Assembly (NCBI RefSeq): GCF_042854845.1
Contig: NZ_AP031498.1
Coordinates: forward strand, 2,108,001 to 2,172,000
Length of the DNA: 64,000 nt
Source: Maricurvus nonylphenolicus
GTDB lineage: Bacteria; Pseudomonadota; Gammaproteobacteria; Pseudomonadales; Cellvibrionaceae
Reading direction: 5' to 3'
The first letter of the stretch is position 1. Each line of letters opens with the position of its first letter. Shown one piece after another: positions 23,554 through 32,709 of the stretch. A model generated the notes under the pieces. That model saw only the letters and a list, made by a program, of their open reading frames with translations. It made no database searches and was not told the DNA's origin. A program made the position numbers and the translations under genes.

Positions 23554-24951
23554 ATGAATGAGAGTACAGCGCAGTTACCGGGTGTCGATGAAAAGATTAT
23601 CGGCAAGAAAGATATAGTGCTGTATAGCGTATCGGCGATTCTGCTGCTGGATACCTTGACCGCGTCGGCATCCCTGGGGCCTTCCAGTATCTTCTGGTGG
23701 TTGTGTCTGGGCGTTTTGTTCTACCTGCCAATGGCCATGATCTGCGCCGAAATGGGTTGTGCTTACCCTGAGCATGGCGGTATTTATGCATGGGTAAGGA
23801 ATGCCTTTGGTGGTCGCTGGGGATCCCGTATCAGTTGGAGTTACTGGGTGAATGTAGCCATCTGGATGCCAGCCATCTATATCATGTTTGCCGGTGTTTT
23901 TAAGCAACTGTTTTTTCCATCAATGGATGCCACTGACCAGATCATTATGGGCATCTTGTTGGCGTGGATATCTGTTGGGGTGAATGTTATGGCGCTGGAT
24001 ATCGGCAAATGGGTGCCTAATATCGGTGCTATTTTTAAAATGGTTGTTTTTATTACCATATCTTATGGGGCCTATGACTACGTCAGTGAACACGGCATGG
24101 CAAACCCCATTAATCTTGACAGCATGGCCCCGGATTGGGTCGGCAGCCTACAGTTTATACCGGCCATCATTTACGGCATGTTGGGATTTGAGCTGGTCAG
24201 TGCCAGTGCCAACAATATGAAGAATCCTGGCCGCGATATTCCCAGTTCCATATTGCTGTCCGGCATTATCATTTTTGTCCTTTATGTCTTGGGTACGGTA
24301 TCTATTTTGGCGGCATTGCCGGCCGGTGACATTGACCTGCTGGAAGGGCTGATCGATACCTTGATGTTATTCTTCGGCGGCTCGACGCTGGGTAATACGT
24401 TTGTTATAGCTTTGGGTGTAATGGCGTTATACACCTTCTTCTCTAACGGTGTTACCTGGGCGATGGGTGGTAATCGGGCAGCCGCGGAGGCCGCTATTGA
24501 GGGCGAGTTGCCAAGGGTCTTCGGTGTTGAAAGCAAGAAGCAAACACCGGTAGGGGCTTCCATTATTATGGGGGTGAGTAGCACGGTTATCCTTATACTC
24601 TATGGCTTCCTGGTCGACTCCAATGAAGATTTGTTTTGGTCTTTATTTGCCTTTAGTGGGGTTATCTTTCTCTTACCTTATGTCGGCATGTTACTGGCCT
24701 TTATCAAACTGCGCTTACGCGATGGGGAGCATTACCGTCCCTATAAGATTCCCGGTAACAACACCTTCGCCAGTTTACTAGCCGTCGTGTGTATCGCGAT
24801 TTTGATACTGAGTATTACCCTGTTTATCTATGTGCCGGGCGAGGGCGTTCAGTGGCCTGTATTGATAGGTACTCTATTTGCCCTGTTAATCGGTGAGTTG
24901 GCAATACGTTATGCTGAGACGCAAAAAAATGAGACTCAGCTGAATTGTTGA
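23554..24951 (+). CDS. APC-superfamily amino acid/polyamine permease
   Basis: 465-residue inner-membrane transporter with about 12 hydrophobic segments. The first helix, IVLYSVSAILLLDTLTASAS, and the conserved GCAYPEHGGIYAWVRNAFGG identify the amino acid-polyamine-organocation superfamily. PuuP and glutamate/GABA antiporters are the nearest kinds by context. It is 88 bases upstream of a PuuB-like oxidase on the same strand and divergent from a LuxR regulator. Likely imports an amine or amino acid that the oxidase attacks; the exact substrate is not known. Confidence 0.9.
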   Translation: MNESTAQLPGVDEKIIGKKDIVLYSVSAILLLDTLTASASLGPSSIFWWLCLGVLFYLPMAMICAEMGCAYPEHGGIYAWVRNAFGGRWGSRISWSYWVNVAIWMPAIYIMFAGVFKQLFFPSMDATDQIIMGILLAWISVGVNVMALDIGKWVPNIGAIFKMVVFITISYGAYDYVSEHGMANPINLDSMAPDWVGSLQFIPAIIYGMLGFELVSASANNMKNPGRDIPSSILLSGIIIFVLYVLGTVSILAALPAGDIDLLEGLIDTLMLFFGGSTLGNTFVIALGVMALYTFFSNGVTWAMGGNRAAAEAAIEGELPRVFGVESKKQTPVGASIIMGVSSTVILILYGFLVDSNEDLFWSLFAFSGVIFLLPYVGMLLAFIKLRLRDGEHYRPYKIPGNNTFASLLAVVCIAILILSITLFIYVPGEGVQWPVLIGTLFALLIGELAIRYAETQKNETQLNC

Positions 24952-24952
24952 T

Positions 24953-24990
24953 CCCCCTATAAGGTGATTTCGCTTTCAGTGGGGGCTTTT
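24953..24990 (+). terminator. Hairpin with U-run between permease and oxidase genes
   Basis: CCCCC (24953-24957) pairs with GGGGG (24981-24985), followed by CTTTTAT. It begins right at the permease stop and may be a partial terminator that lowers expression of the downstream oxidase. Confidence 0.5.
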
Positions 24991-25039
24991 ATACTTAACT
25001 TAACTACTGGGTTAAGTGTCTAATTTGGCTGGAGTCCTC

Positions 25040-26446
25040 ATGAGTCAAGATTTATCAGAAATCCAAGCGGCATTAACGTCGACCAAGTTTACCCCTTACT
25101 GGTCGGATAATCCTGCACGGCCGCAGGCTTCACCGACATTAACGGAAGATATCACCTGTGATCTGTTGATTGTGGGTAGCGGGTTTACCGGCTTGTGGGC
25201 TGCCTTGCAGAGCAAAGAGAAAAACCCTCAGCGTAACATCGTTGTGATCGAAGCCGGGGAAATTGCCAATGGAGCCACCGGCCGACCCGGTGCGATCCTG
25301 TCCACCTCGTTGATGCATGGCATGGAGAATTCTTACCGCTTGTTCAAGCCGGAAATGGACGAGCTGGAAGAACTGGGCAAGGAGAATATGGATGGTTTTA
25401 AGGCGCATATCGAAAAGTACAATATTGACTGCGATCTTGAATGGGGCGGTGAGTTAACCGTTGCCGTTGGTAAGCAGGGTATTGAAGATATCGAGAAAGA
25501 ATACAAACTCTACGATAAGTTTGGTCATGATGCCCACCTGTTAAATCGCGAAGAGGTCCAGAAAGAAATTAACAGCCCTTTGTTTGAGGGTGGTTTGTGG
25601 TCAAAGAAGCGTAGCGGTACTGTGCATCCAGCCAAATTGGCCTGGGGCTTGAAGCGTGCTGCGCAATCGTTAGGGGTTGTCTTCTATGACAATACCCCAA
25701 TGCAAAACAGCAAGAAAACAAACCAAGGCCTGGTAGTGACAACGCCGCAGGCGAAAATTACAGCCAATAAGGTATTGCTGGCAACCAATGCATTTACCAA
25801 ACACAAGAAGGTCATCAGTCGACGTGTTTCGGCAATTCGCGATCGTATTGTGATGACGGAACCCCTGTCTCAGGCGCAACTGGATGCGCTCGGTTGGAAA
25901 AACCGTCAGGGTATTTACGACACCCGCACGCAACTTAATTATATGCGCTTAACGGCAGACAACCGCGTACTGTTTGGCGGGCGTTTGGGGTATTTCTTCA
26001 ATAACAATACCGATCCTGCGTTTGATAAAACGCCGGAGCCTTATTATCGCCTGGTGCAAACCCTCTATAAAACGCTGCCAGCGTTGGCGGGCATTAAAAT
26101 CTCCCACGCCTGGAGTGGCCCCATCGCACTGACAACGCGTATGGCGGTTCACTATCAACATTTCCACAATGGTGACATGATTTATGCTGGCGGTTATTCC
26201 GGCTTTGGTGTCACGGCCACACGGTTTGCCAGTCGAGTTGCTGTCGCTATATTGGATGATGAAGATATTCCAGAGCGAAAGCTGACGTTTGCGAGAACGG
26301 TTCCCAGCTATATTCCCCCCGAGCCGTTTCGCTGGATTGGTGCCAAACTTACCATGTACGCCATGGATACCTGCGATGAAAAAGGTGGATGGCGTATACC
26401 CTGGTTAAAGCTGGTTGAGTGGATGGGTTTCCCTCTCAAGCCTTAA
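25040..26446 (+). CDS. FAD-dependent oxidoreductase, PuuB-like (DAO family)
   Basis: 468 residues from ATG 25040, which has GGAG 7 bases upstream; a GTG at 25016 lacks a site. FAD-binding GSGFTGLWAALQSKE near residue 40, then GEIANGATGRPGAILS, the PuuB/DadA-type second motif, and GGYSGFGVTATRFASRVA near the C-terminus. Such enzymes oxidise primary or secondary amines (gamma-glutamylputrescine for PuuB) to aldehyde plus ammonia and peroxide. It is about 30 residues longer than the other two PuuB-like proteins here and more divergent, with a C-terminal tail (DTCDEKGGWRIPWLKLVEWM). Transcribed after the APC permease. Confidence 0.88.
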   Translation: MSQDLSEIQAALTSTKFTPYWSDNPARPQASPTLTEDITCDLLIVGSGFTGLWAALQSKEKNPQRNIVVIEAGEIANGATGRPGAILSTSLMHGMENSYRLFKPEMDELEELGKENMDGFKAHIEKYNIDCDLEWGGELTVAVGKQGIEDIEKEYKLYDKFGHDAHLLNREEVQKEINSPLFEGGLWSKKRSGTVHPAKLAWGLKRAAQSLGVVFYDNTPMQNSKKTNQGLVVTTPQAKITANKVLLATNAFTKHKKVISRRVSAIRDRIVMTEPLSQAQLDALGWKNRQGIYDTRTQLNYMRLTADNRVLFGGRLGYFFNNNTDPAFDKTPEPYYRLVQTLYKTLPALAGIKISHAWSGPIALTTRMAVHYQHFHNGDMIYAGGYSGFGVTATRFASRVAVAILDDEDIPERKLTFARTVPSYIPPEPFRWIGAKLTMYAMDTCDEKGGWRIPWLKLVEWMGFPLKP

Positions 26447-26463
26447 GTGAAGGTATTATCAGT

Positions 26464-26500
26464 AGGGCTTCGGGTTTTATCTTCTCCGCAGCCCTTTTAT
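26464..26500 (+). terminator. Terminator after PuuB-like gene
   Basis: AGGGCT (26464-26469) pairs with AGCCCT (26490-26495) around a 20-base loop, followed by TTTTATT. It lies between convergent genes. Confidence 0.5.
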
Positions 26501-26505
26501 TGATA

Positions 26506-28275
26506 TTAGAGGTCTAGCGCCCATTCGACCAAATAGCTCTTCCAATTGCGCTGATACACAATTTCGCCGTTCATCATGGTCATCGCTACTTTGGCGGTGT
26601 GAATCTGATCCTCATCGAGCTCAAATACATTCTTGTTGATCACAACAAGATCTGCCAACTTGCCCTGTTCCAGCGAGCCTATATCCGTTTCCATATTCAG
26701 CTGGTAGGCGGCATCGATAGTGTATCCCCGAATCATTTCCTCAAGCGTTAGGGTTTTTTGAGGGCCTGCACTGCTTGTTTTATCTGATTGAGGGAATCGA
26801 CGAGTTTGACCCATTTCCATATTGATAATCGGTGATAGACCTATAAGGCTACCGGTAGCGGGAAAATCACTGCCAAAGGTGACTTTGGCACCACTGTCCA
26901 GGATTTGGCGAAAGCGAAACAGTTTATTGGCTCGTTCTTTACCTAAGGCAGCTTCGCCGTGTGGTTCAAACCAGTAAGGCGTCGTTTGTGCAATAACGTT
27001 GTTTGCCGCAAACCTTGTTAGGTCTTTATCAATGACCAGTTCGGTGTGGGCGATAGAATATCGGTTACTGGAATCTGGATTTGCGGCCTTAGCCTGTTCA
27101 AATGCATTAAGCGCTTCATGTACCGCTTTATCACCAATCGCGTGAATGTGAATATCAAACCCGGCTTTATCGACATCTTGGACAAAGTCATAGAGAAGCT
27201 TGCCCTCCAGTAGAAGGCTGCCAAAGTTGTCTGGATTATCTGCGTAGGCTTCAAATTGACCGGCAGTGCGTGCTTCTTTGGTGCCATCATTATGGATTTT
27301 CATCACCCGCGGCATCACCAGCTCAGAGCTGTAGCGCTGTTGGTAAGCGCTCAGTTTATCGATGGCATCAACCAGGTGAGCAGGTGATTGGATCATATGG
27401 GAGGTCACCAGGCGGAAGGGCAGTTTGTCTTCTTTGGCAAGCTGGTCGACGGCTTCATAGGCAGTATCTGCGAATGAAGAGAAGCCCGCATCATAAACAG
27501 TGGTAATCCCGAAGGCGCTAAACAATGCGAAAAGGTCGGAAGAACCCGTAATGATTTTTTGGGTATCAACCAGTTGCAGCTTGGCAATCATGGGGAAAAA
27601 GGTCATGGCTTCAAGACACCAACCCGTAGGGTTACCATCACTGTCGCGCTGGAAATAATGGGTGCCGGGAACCGGATCTGGCGTGTTGCGATCAATGCCG
27701 GCAAGCTCCAATGCCTTTGAATTAACCCAGGCGCTATGGCCACCTTCATCGACCAAAATTACCGGCCGATTGGGTTCTATAGCATCCAGCAATTCTTTGT
27801 TTGGTCCTTGCAGGCCAAATACGGCTGCGGAAAAGCCAAAACCAATTATGCCCTGTGTATGTGGGTTGTCTTTAACGTAGTCGTCTATCGTGGCAAGTAG
27901 TTCGTCTGGTTGAGCGTCCAAACTCAGTTGCAAGCCATCACTCATGCCTGCAGCCATAACTGGGTGGGCATGGGTATCAATAAAACCCGGCAGTACCACT
28001 TGCCCATCAAGATCAATCACTATTGTATTCTGGCCAATCAGTGTTTGTGCATATTGGTTTTCCCCTACGTAGCTAATACGTTTGCCGTTAATAGCTATGG
28101 CGCTTGCCCAGGGCGAGTCAGAGTTTTGAGTATCAATTTTTCCATTCAGCAATACCAGGTCTGCGCCTTTACCGGGTAAGGTTTGGGTGCAGCCTGATAA
28201 ACCGAGCGTGGTGATCAAGGCACAGGCGCCGGTGATGGCGATGGCTTTGTTGATATTGAAGGCTAATGTATTCAC
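26506..28275 (-). CDS. Lipoprotein amidohydrolase (amidohydrolase family 3)
   Basis: Metal-dependent hydrolase of the YtcJ/N-substituted formamide deformylase type. The GTG start at 28275 gives 589 residues with a lipoprotein signal peptide ending in the lipobox LGLSGC. The longer reading (from 28419) would overlap the previous gene by 110 bases and bury the signal, so it was rejected. Motifs: VVLPGFIDTHAHP (metal His pair), HIHAIGDKAVHEAL and FGSDFPATG (catalytic Asp). It should sit in the periplasm, anchored to a membrane. It follows a paralogous lipoprotein amidohydrolase after 34 bases, downstream of a TonB receptor under TetR control. The substrate is likely an amide, carbamate or formamide; unproven. 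Confidence 0.87.
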   Translation of the reverse strand: MNTLAFNINKAIAITGACALITTLGLSGCTQTLPGKGADLVLLNGKIDTQNSDSPWASAIAINGKRISYVGENQYAQTLIGQNTIVIDLDGQVVLPGFIDTHAHPVMAAGMSDGLQLSLDAQPDELLATIDDYVKDNPHTQGIIGFGFSAAVFGLQGPNKELLDAIEPNRPVILVDEGGHSAWVNSKALELAGIDRNTPDPVPGTHYFQRDSDGNPTGWCLEAMTFFPMIAKLQLVDTQKIITGSSDLFALFSAFGITTVYDAGFSSFADTAYEAVDQLAKEDKLPFRLVTSHMIQSPAHLVDAIDKLSAYQQRYSSELVMPRVMKIHNDGTKEARTAGQFEAYADNPDNFGSLLLEGKLLYDFVQDVDKAGFDIHIHAIGDKAVHEALNAFEQAKAANPDSSNRYSIAHTELVIDKDLTRFAANNVIAQTTPYWFEPHGEAALGKERANKLFRFRQILDSGAKVTFGSDFPATGSLIGLSPIINMEMGQTRRFPQSDKTSSAGPQKTLTLEEMIRGYTIDAAYQLNMETDIGSLEQGKLADLVVINKNVFELDEDQIHTAKVAMTMMNGEIVYQRNWKSYLVEWALDL

Positions 28276-28309
28276 TGCAGTTATACCTGTACTGGTTTTC
28301 GATACCAAT

Positions 28310-30103
28310 TTACTTTTTGGCAATGTGTTGTGGTTTGATGAGTGTTCCACTGACAAGCACACCATCCAGTACCGTCGCCTTGGGGGTGATTTGATGTAGC
28401 TGATTGATATCCATGTCAAATGGACTGTGGGGCAAAACTACAAAATCTGCTTTCATACCAGCCGAGAGTGATCCTAACTCATTGCCAAATCCGAGCTGCT
28501 GTGCGCCATTGGTGGTGTAGGCCGCCAGGGCGTCTTCCAACGTTAAACCGGCATTGGCAGGCGATAAAACAGGGCCAGTAGGATCGTTATATTCTTTGCG
28601 GGTAACACTCATTTGCATGCCAATAAACGGATCGGCGCGATAGCTTTCCCGCTCAGATACCACGTCACTGGATAAGGTGACATTTGCGCCCGCATCAACA
28701 AACGCTTTAGCAACCTGTGAGCGTTTGGCACGTTCCAGCCCCAGAGCTCTTTTGCCTGCTTCGCCAAATACAGTGCCGCCAAACCAGTGGGGGGTGAAGT
28801 TGGCGTGAACATCCAGCTCGGCAAAGCGGGGGATATCTTCGGGGCTGACAATCTCAAGGTGAGACAGGGTGATTTCAATGTCTAGCGAATTGTTATTACG
28901 ACCACGGGCAAGCTCAACGGCATCCAGAGCTTCACGTGTAGCCCAGTCGCCAACCGTGTGCAGGTGAAGGTGAATACCTTCCTGATTGAGTTCTTCCATA
29001 AAACGTGACAAGCGTTCGGCATCAAATAATATGCCGCCGCGGTTGTCGGGATCTATCGCGTAAGGTTCGAGCATACCGCCGGTGAGGATTTCGTTTACAC
29101 CATCGTAATGAATTTTCAATGTATTGAATTGCAAGCGGTGGCCAGCGTATTTACGGCGTAGCTCTAAAAACTCTGCGGCGGCAATATCTATCTGCTTGGG
29201 ATCAAATATATGGTAAGAGCCTTCATAGCGTACGGGCAATAATCCTTCGCGATCCAGTTCGGCGATAGCTTCGTAGATATCATCGTCGAAATTGAAGTTG
29301 CCGGCATCCCACAAGGTGGTAACACCGCGGCTACTGAGGAAACTTAAGAATGCCAAGACACCTTCTTTAACTTCTTCTTTGCCTGGAACCAGCATGCCGC
29401 CGATTTTCGGAAAAATGGCAAACTCCTTGATCCAGCCAGTAGGTTCACCGTGTTCATCACGCGCGAACATGGAAATATTGGGGCTAAGATCAGGTGTGTC
29501 TTTGTTTACACCTAATAGTTTTAAAGCAGAAGAGTTTGCCCATTGGCTGTGACCGGAGTTGTCCAGCAAAACAACGGGGCGTAGGGGGAAAATCTTATCC
29601 AGTTCGGCTTTATTGGGACCTTCGGGTAAAAAGGTATTCACGTCCCATTCGCCTAACATAACGATGGGTTTGAACGGGTGTTTATCAGCATAGTCTTGTA
29701 GAAACTTGTATAGTGATTCTTTTGAATCAACCGGCAGATGATTTTCGCTGGCTTCTTCGTCATCTTCTGCCAGGGTCGCGACAAGACCTGGGTGAGTATG
29801 TGTATCAATTAATCCGGGTAGTACCACATCTCCGTTGAGGTTTATGCTTTGTGTTCCAGCAACCGGATGTGTGCTTATATAGTTGATAGCGTCAGTGTTG
29901 TTACCTACAAATACAATCGTATTATCTTCAACGACCATGGCATCTGCCCATGGCTGTTCTTTATCCTGAGTGTAGATTCGAGCATTGCTATAGAGAACCT
30001 GGCTCGGTGCTACTTGTTTTACGGGTACCGGAGTATCACTACAGCCTTGTAGTAGCAGTGATGAAGAAATCAATGAGGCGGATAATATTGCAGGGAGTTT
30101 CAT
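28310..30103 (-). CDS. Lipoprotein amidohydrolase (amidohydrolase family 3)
   Basis: 597 residues. The signal peptide ends in the lipobox LLLQGC at residues 16-21, so this is an exported lipoprotein. Motifs: VVLPGLIDTHTHPGLVA (metal HxH), HLHTVGDWATREAL and SSDVVSERESYRADP (Asp). It is paralogous to the next gene, with the same N-terminal pattern (YSNARIYTQDKEQPWADAM here). It starts 112 bases after a TonB receptor gene, with a terminator between them, so readthrough or its own promoter is needed. A pair of exported amidohydrolases behind one receptor suggests cleavage of a complex substrate before or after outer-membrane uptake. Substrate unknown. Confidence 0.9.
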   Translation of the reverse strand: MKLPAILSASLISSSLLLQGCSDTPVPVKQVAPSQVLYSNARIYTQDKEQPWADAMVVEDNTIVFVGNNTDAINYISTHPVAGTQSINLNGDVVLPGLIDTHTHPGLVATLAEDDEEASENHLPVDSKESLYKFLQDYADKHPFKPIVMLGEWDVNTFLPEGPNKAELDKIFPLRPVVLLDNSGHSQWANSSALKLLGVNKDTPDLSPNISMFARDEHGEPTGWIKEFAIFPKIGGMLVPGKEEVKEGVLAFLSFLSSRGVTTLWDAGNFNFDDDIYEAIAELDREGLLPVRYEGSYHIFDPKQIDIAAAEFLELRRKYAGHRLQFNTLKIHYDGVNEILTGGMLEPYAIDPDNRGGILFDAERLSRFMEELNQEGIHLHLHTVGDWATREALDAVELARGRNNNSLDIEITLSHLEIVSPEDIPRFAELDVHANFTPHWFGGTVFGEAGKRALGLERAKRSQVAKAFVDAGANVTLSSDVVSERESYRADPFIGMQMSVTRKEYNDPTGPVLSPANAGLTLEDALAAYTTNGAQQLGFGNELGSLSAGMKADFVVLPHSPFDMDINQLHQITPKATVLDGVLVSGTLIKPQHIAKK

Positions 30104-30134
30104 ATTAGACCTGTAACGATTGCTTTGTTTGACG

Positions 30135-30161
30135 AAAAAGTGGGATCCCTTGCGGGATCCC
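30135..30161 (-). terminator. Terminator between TonB receptor and amidohydrolase
   Basis: GGGATCCC (30142-30149) and GGGATCCC (30154-30161) form an 8-base stem with a short loop. On the minus strand it is followed by ACTTTTT. Positioned 55 bases past the receptor stop. Confidence 0.75.
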
Positions 30162-30215
30162 CAGTTTCTCCAGAGAGCTGTTGCTTACGGAGAGGAGAGC
30201 AGCGAGATAAGTTGT

Positions 30216-32510
30216 TTAGTAGGTGTAAGAGAGTTCAACCCCATACATACGAGGTTCACCGCGACGTACCGAGACAAACCCAAAGTCATCGGTAACACCG
30301 CCAAAGCTTTCGATGGTGTCTTCGTTGGTCAGGTTGGTGCCCCAAGCTGCCAGTTCCCATTGCTCATCAGCGGACATCCAGCTAATGCGGGCGCTTAATA
30401 GTCCGTAGCCATCTTCTTCATAGATCTTGTCGGTTTTCGAGCCGTTGTGGGTTTGATCACCGGTGTAGGCGTAGTTCAGGTGAGTACGCAGCTCGCCCAT
30501 ATCGCCCAGTGGCAACAGATAATCGATACCCAGATTGCCAGAGAAACTTGGGGCATTCGCCAGATCCTGGCCGTCAGACACAATCACTGAGCCATCACTG
30601 TCAATCACATCATCACCGTATTCTGAGTCCAGCCAGCCCATGTTGGCACTGATGGAGAGGTTTTCGGTAATCAGGAACATAGCTTCAATGTCGATCCCTT
30701 TACCGGTTGCGCTACCAGCGTTTTGAGCGGTAATGGTAGTGCCGTTACCCACCAGAAATTGCAGGTCTTCGAAGTCGTAGTAATAGACCGAGCCATTTAA
30801 ACGCAGGCGGCCATCCATAAGTGTGGATTTAAAGCCGGCTTCATAGTTTGTGATTTTCTCTTCATCAAACGGCTCGGTTGAACCAAAGGGGACAAAGCCA
30901 TAGGTTGGAGACAGCGCGTCAATATCCACCGTTGGGAAGCTGTTAAAGCCACCGGATTTATAACCCTGGCTTACGCCGGCAAACACCATAACGTCTTCAG
31001 AGATCTGATGATCTACCACTAAACGCGGAGAAATATCGTCCCAGTTTTCACGGCTTTTAGCGAGGCTCGGATCAGGGTTACCGTCGGCACCGAGGAGTTG
31101 ATTTGGGCTGGCAAACAGTAAACCGAAGGCTTGCGGGTTTTTGATTTCCTGGCTTTTGGTGTCGTAGGAGGCACGTAAACCAAAGGTAATATTGGTGGTG
31201 TCATTTAACGCATAGATAGCATCACCGAAGAGGGCGTAGCTTTCGGTTTGGCCATGTACGATAGCAGTTTCATCAAATGGCGCGCCGTTGAATATAGCAC
31301 CAAAGGAGTCGTTGACCTGACCGTCTACATCTGAACGGTAGGCGCTAACACCGACAAACCAGTCCAGTTTGTCACTGCTGCCATTGAGACGAAACTCCTG
31401 GCTATACTCTTCATTAGCCAAAAAGCTACGGACATTTAATACCAGGTATTCTGTACCATCGTTATCTTCAGATATCGCTGATTTAAGTTCACGGTAAGAG
31501 GTGATTGAAGTCAGGGTCAGATCTTCGTTGATGTCCCAGGTTACTTTTAATGCATTACCACGTACTTTGCGGTCTAGTTCATGATCGACGCCTGAACCAT
31601 CGGGGCCAACAATACTGGCGCCATCAAAAAATGCATTACCCGCGCTAGCGGTTTTACCTTTGGCATCCAGCGCGGCTGGAGAGAGTAGGCCCAAACCATT
31701 AAGGCTGTCGACAGCAGCACCGCCTAGTACATTGAAGTAACCCGCATGATCCTGCTCGTGTTGCCAATCGCTGGTCAGTTCAATTTCCAATTCATCAGTC
31801 GGTGTCCAGAGTAATTTAACTCGACCGTTCCAGCGATCTTGCTCGTAACCATCTCGTTCGCCGGTACTGACATTTTCCTGCCAGCCATCACGATTGCGGG
31901 TGCTACCGCTTACGCGCAGATAAAGTTCGTCTTCGATCAGTGGCAGGTTGGCCATACCTTTAACGGTACGCAGGCCGTAATTACCGCCGCCTATTCTTAC
32001 CTGGCCTTCAACATCATTACCGGGGCGCGTGGTAGTTACACTCACGGCTCCACCCACGGCGTTACGGCCGAACAGGGTTCCCTGTGGGCCTTTCAGTACT
32101 TCAATTTGTGCAACATCCATCAGGTCGCCGACGAGGGCTGCACCACTACCCATATATACGCCATCCAGGTACACCGGAATACTCGGGTCAGAGCTGTAAC
32201 CGAAGTCATTGGAGCCAATGCCGCGCATGGTAATACCACCACCGCCTTCAGACTGGGTGTTACTGATATTCAGGCCGGGGGTGACGTTGGCTACATCGGA
32301 CAGGTTAACGCTGCCGGTCTGCTGCAGGAAATCGCCACTCAGAGCGGTTACGGCAATGGGGACATCCTGCAGGCTCTGTTCACGTTTCTGGGCGGTAACC
32401 ACCACTTCTTCAATGGCAAAACCTTCAAAGTCACTCTCGTTGGCGTGGCTATAGAGCGGTGATGTCGCCAGGGCGATAGCCAGCGCAAGCCTATTTGGGG
32501 CTAGTCTCAT
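30216..32510 (-). CDS. TonB-dependent receptor (TetR-controlled unit)
   Basis: 764 residues from ATG 32510 with AGGAAGAG upstream; a TTG at 32525 lies in that ribosome site. Signal peptide MRLAPNRLALAIALATSPLYS; TonB box EEVVVTAQKREQSLQDVPIA; plug motifs TMRGIGSNDFG, PVYLDGVYMGS and IEVLKGPQGTLFGRNAVGGA; barrel ends in ELSYTY. It is divergent from a TetR regulator, and the intergenic region holds two 18-base operator-like palindromes, so it is almost certainly repressed by that protein. Two exported amidohydrolases lie downstream. Confidence 0.95.
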   Translation of the reverse strand: MRLAPNRLALAIALATSPLYSHANESDFEGFAIEEVVVTAQKREQSLQDVPIAVTALSGDFLQQTGSVNLSDVANVTPGLNISNTQSEGGGGITMRGIGSNDFGYSSDPSIPVYLDGVYMGSGAALVGDLMDVAQIEVLKGPQGTLFGRNAVGGAVSVTTTRPGNDVEGQVRIGGGNYGLRTVKGMANLPLIEDELYLRVSGSTRNRDGWQENVSTGERDGYEQDRWNGRVKLLWTPTDELEIELTSDWQHEQDHAGYFNVLGGAAVDSLNGLGLLSPAALDAKGKTASAGNAFFDGASIVGPDGSGVDHELDRKVRGNALKVTWDINEDLTLTSITSYRELKSAISEDNDGTEYLVLNVRSFLANEEYSQEFRLNGSSDKLDWFVGVSAYRSDVDGQVNDSFGAIFNGAPFDETAIVHGQTESYALFGDAIYALNDTTNITFGLRASYDTKSQEIKNPQAFGLLFASPNQLLGADGNPDPSLAKSRENWDDISPRLVVDHQISEDVMVFAGVSQGYKSGGFNSFPTVDIDALSPTYGFVPFGSTEPFDEEKITNYEAGFKSTLMDGRLRLNGSVYYYDFEDLQFLVGNGTTITAQNAGSATGKGIDIEAMFLITENLSISANMGWLDSEYGDDVIDSDGSVIVSDGQDLANAPSFSGNLGIDYLLPLGDMGELRTHLNYAYTGDQTHNGSKTDKIYEEDGYGLLSARISWMSADEQWELAAWGTNLTNEDTIESFGGVTDDFGFVSVRRGEPRMYGVELSYTY

Positions 32511-32564
32511 TTCTCTCTTCCTCAAAAGGTTATATCGATGTTTATTTTTATGAGTATTTATTAA

Positions 32565-32582
32565 TGCGATTAATTAGTCGCA
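32565..32582. promoter_or_regulatory. TetR operator, copy 1
   Basis: TGCGATTAATTAGTCGCA, a nearly perfect 18-base palindrome 55 bases upstream of the TonB receptor start. It matches copy 2 in reverse orientation at 17 of 18 bases. Divergent TetR and receptor genes flank it. Confidence 0.75.
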
Positions 32583-32611
32583 AAAATAGGCTATCGGGGT
32601 TTTGGGTTAAA

Positions 32612-32629
32612 TGCAACTAATTAATCGCA
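32612..32629. promoter_or_regulatory. TetR operator, copy 2
   Basis: TGCAACTAATTAATCGCA, the second copy of the 18-base palindrome, 81 bases upstream of the TetR start. The two centres are 47 bases apart, and each would cover one of the divergent promoters, giving repression of the receptor and autorepression. Confidence 0.75.
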
Positions 32630-32709
32630 TTTTGTGTTAGGATGGTTTGGTAAGGGGCTGAAGGGTAGGTATAGTGCCCGTATTAGTTGGAGTTGGTATT
32701 TGAAGAGTT

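Noticed and set aside
28276..28419. N-terminal extension of the amidohydrolase into the preceding gene
   Set aside because: It would overlap by 110 bases and place the lipoprotein signal 48 residues in; the GTG at 28275 gives a normal lipobox leader.
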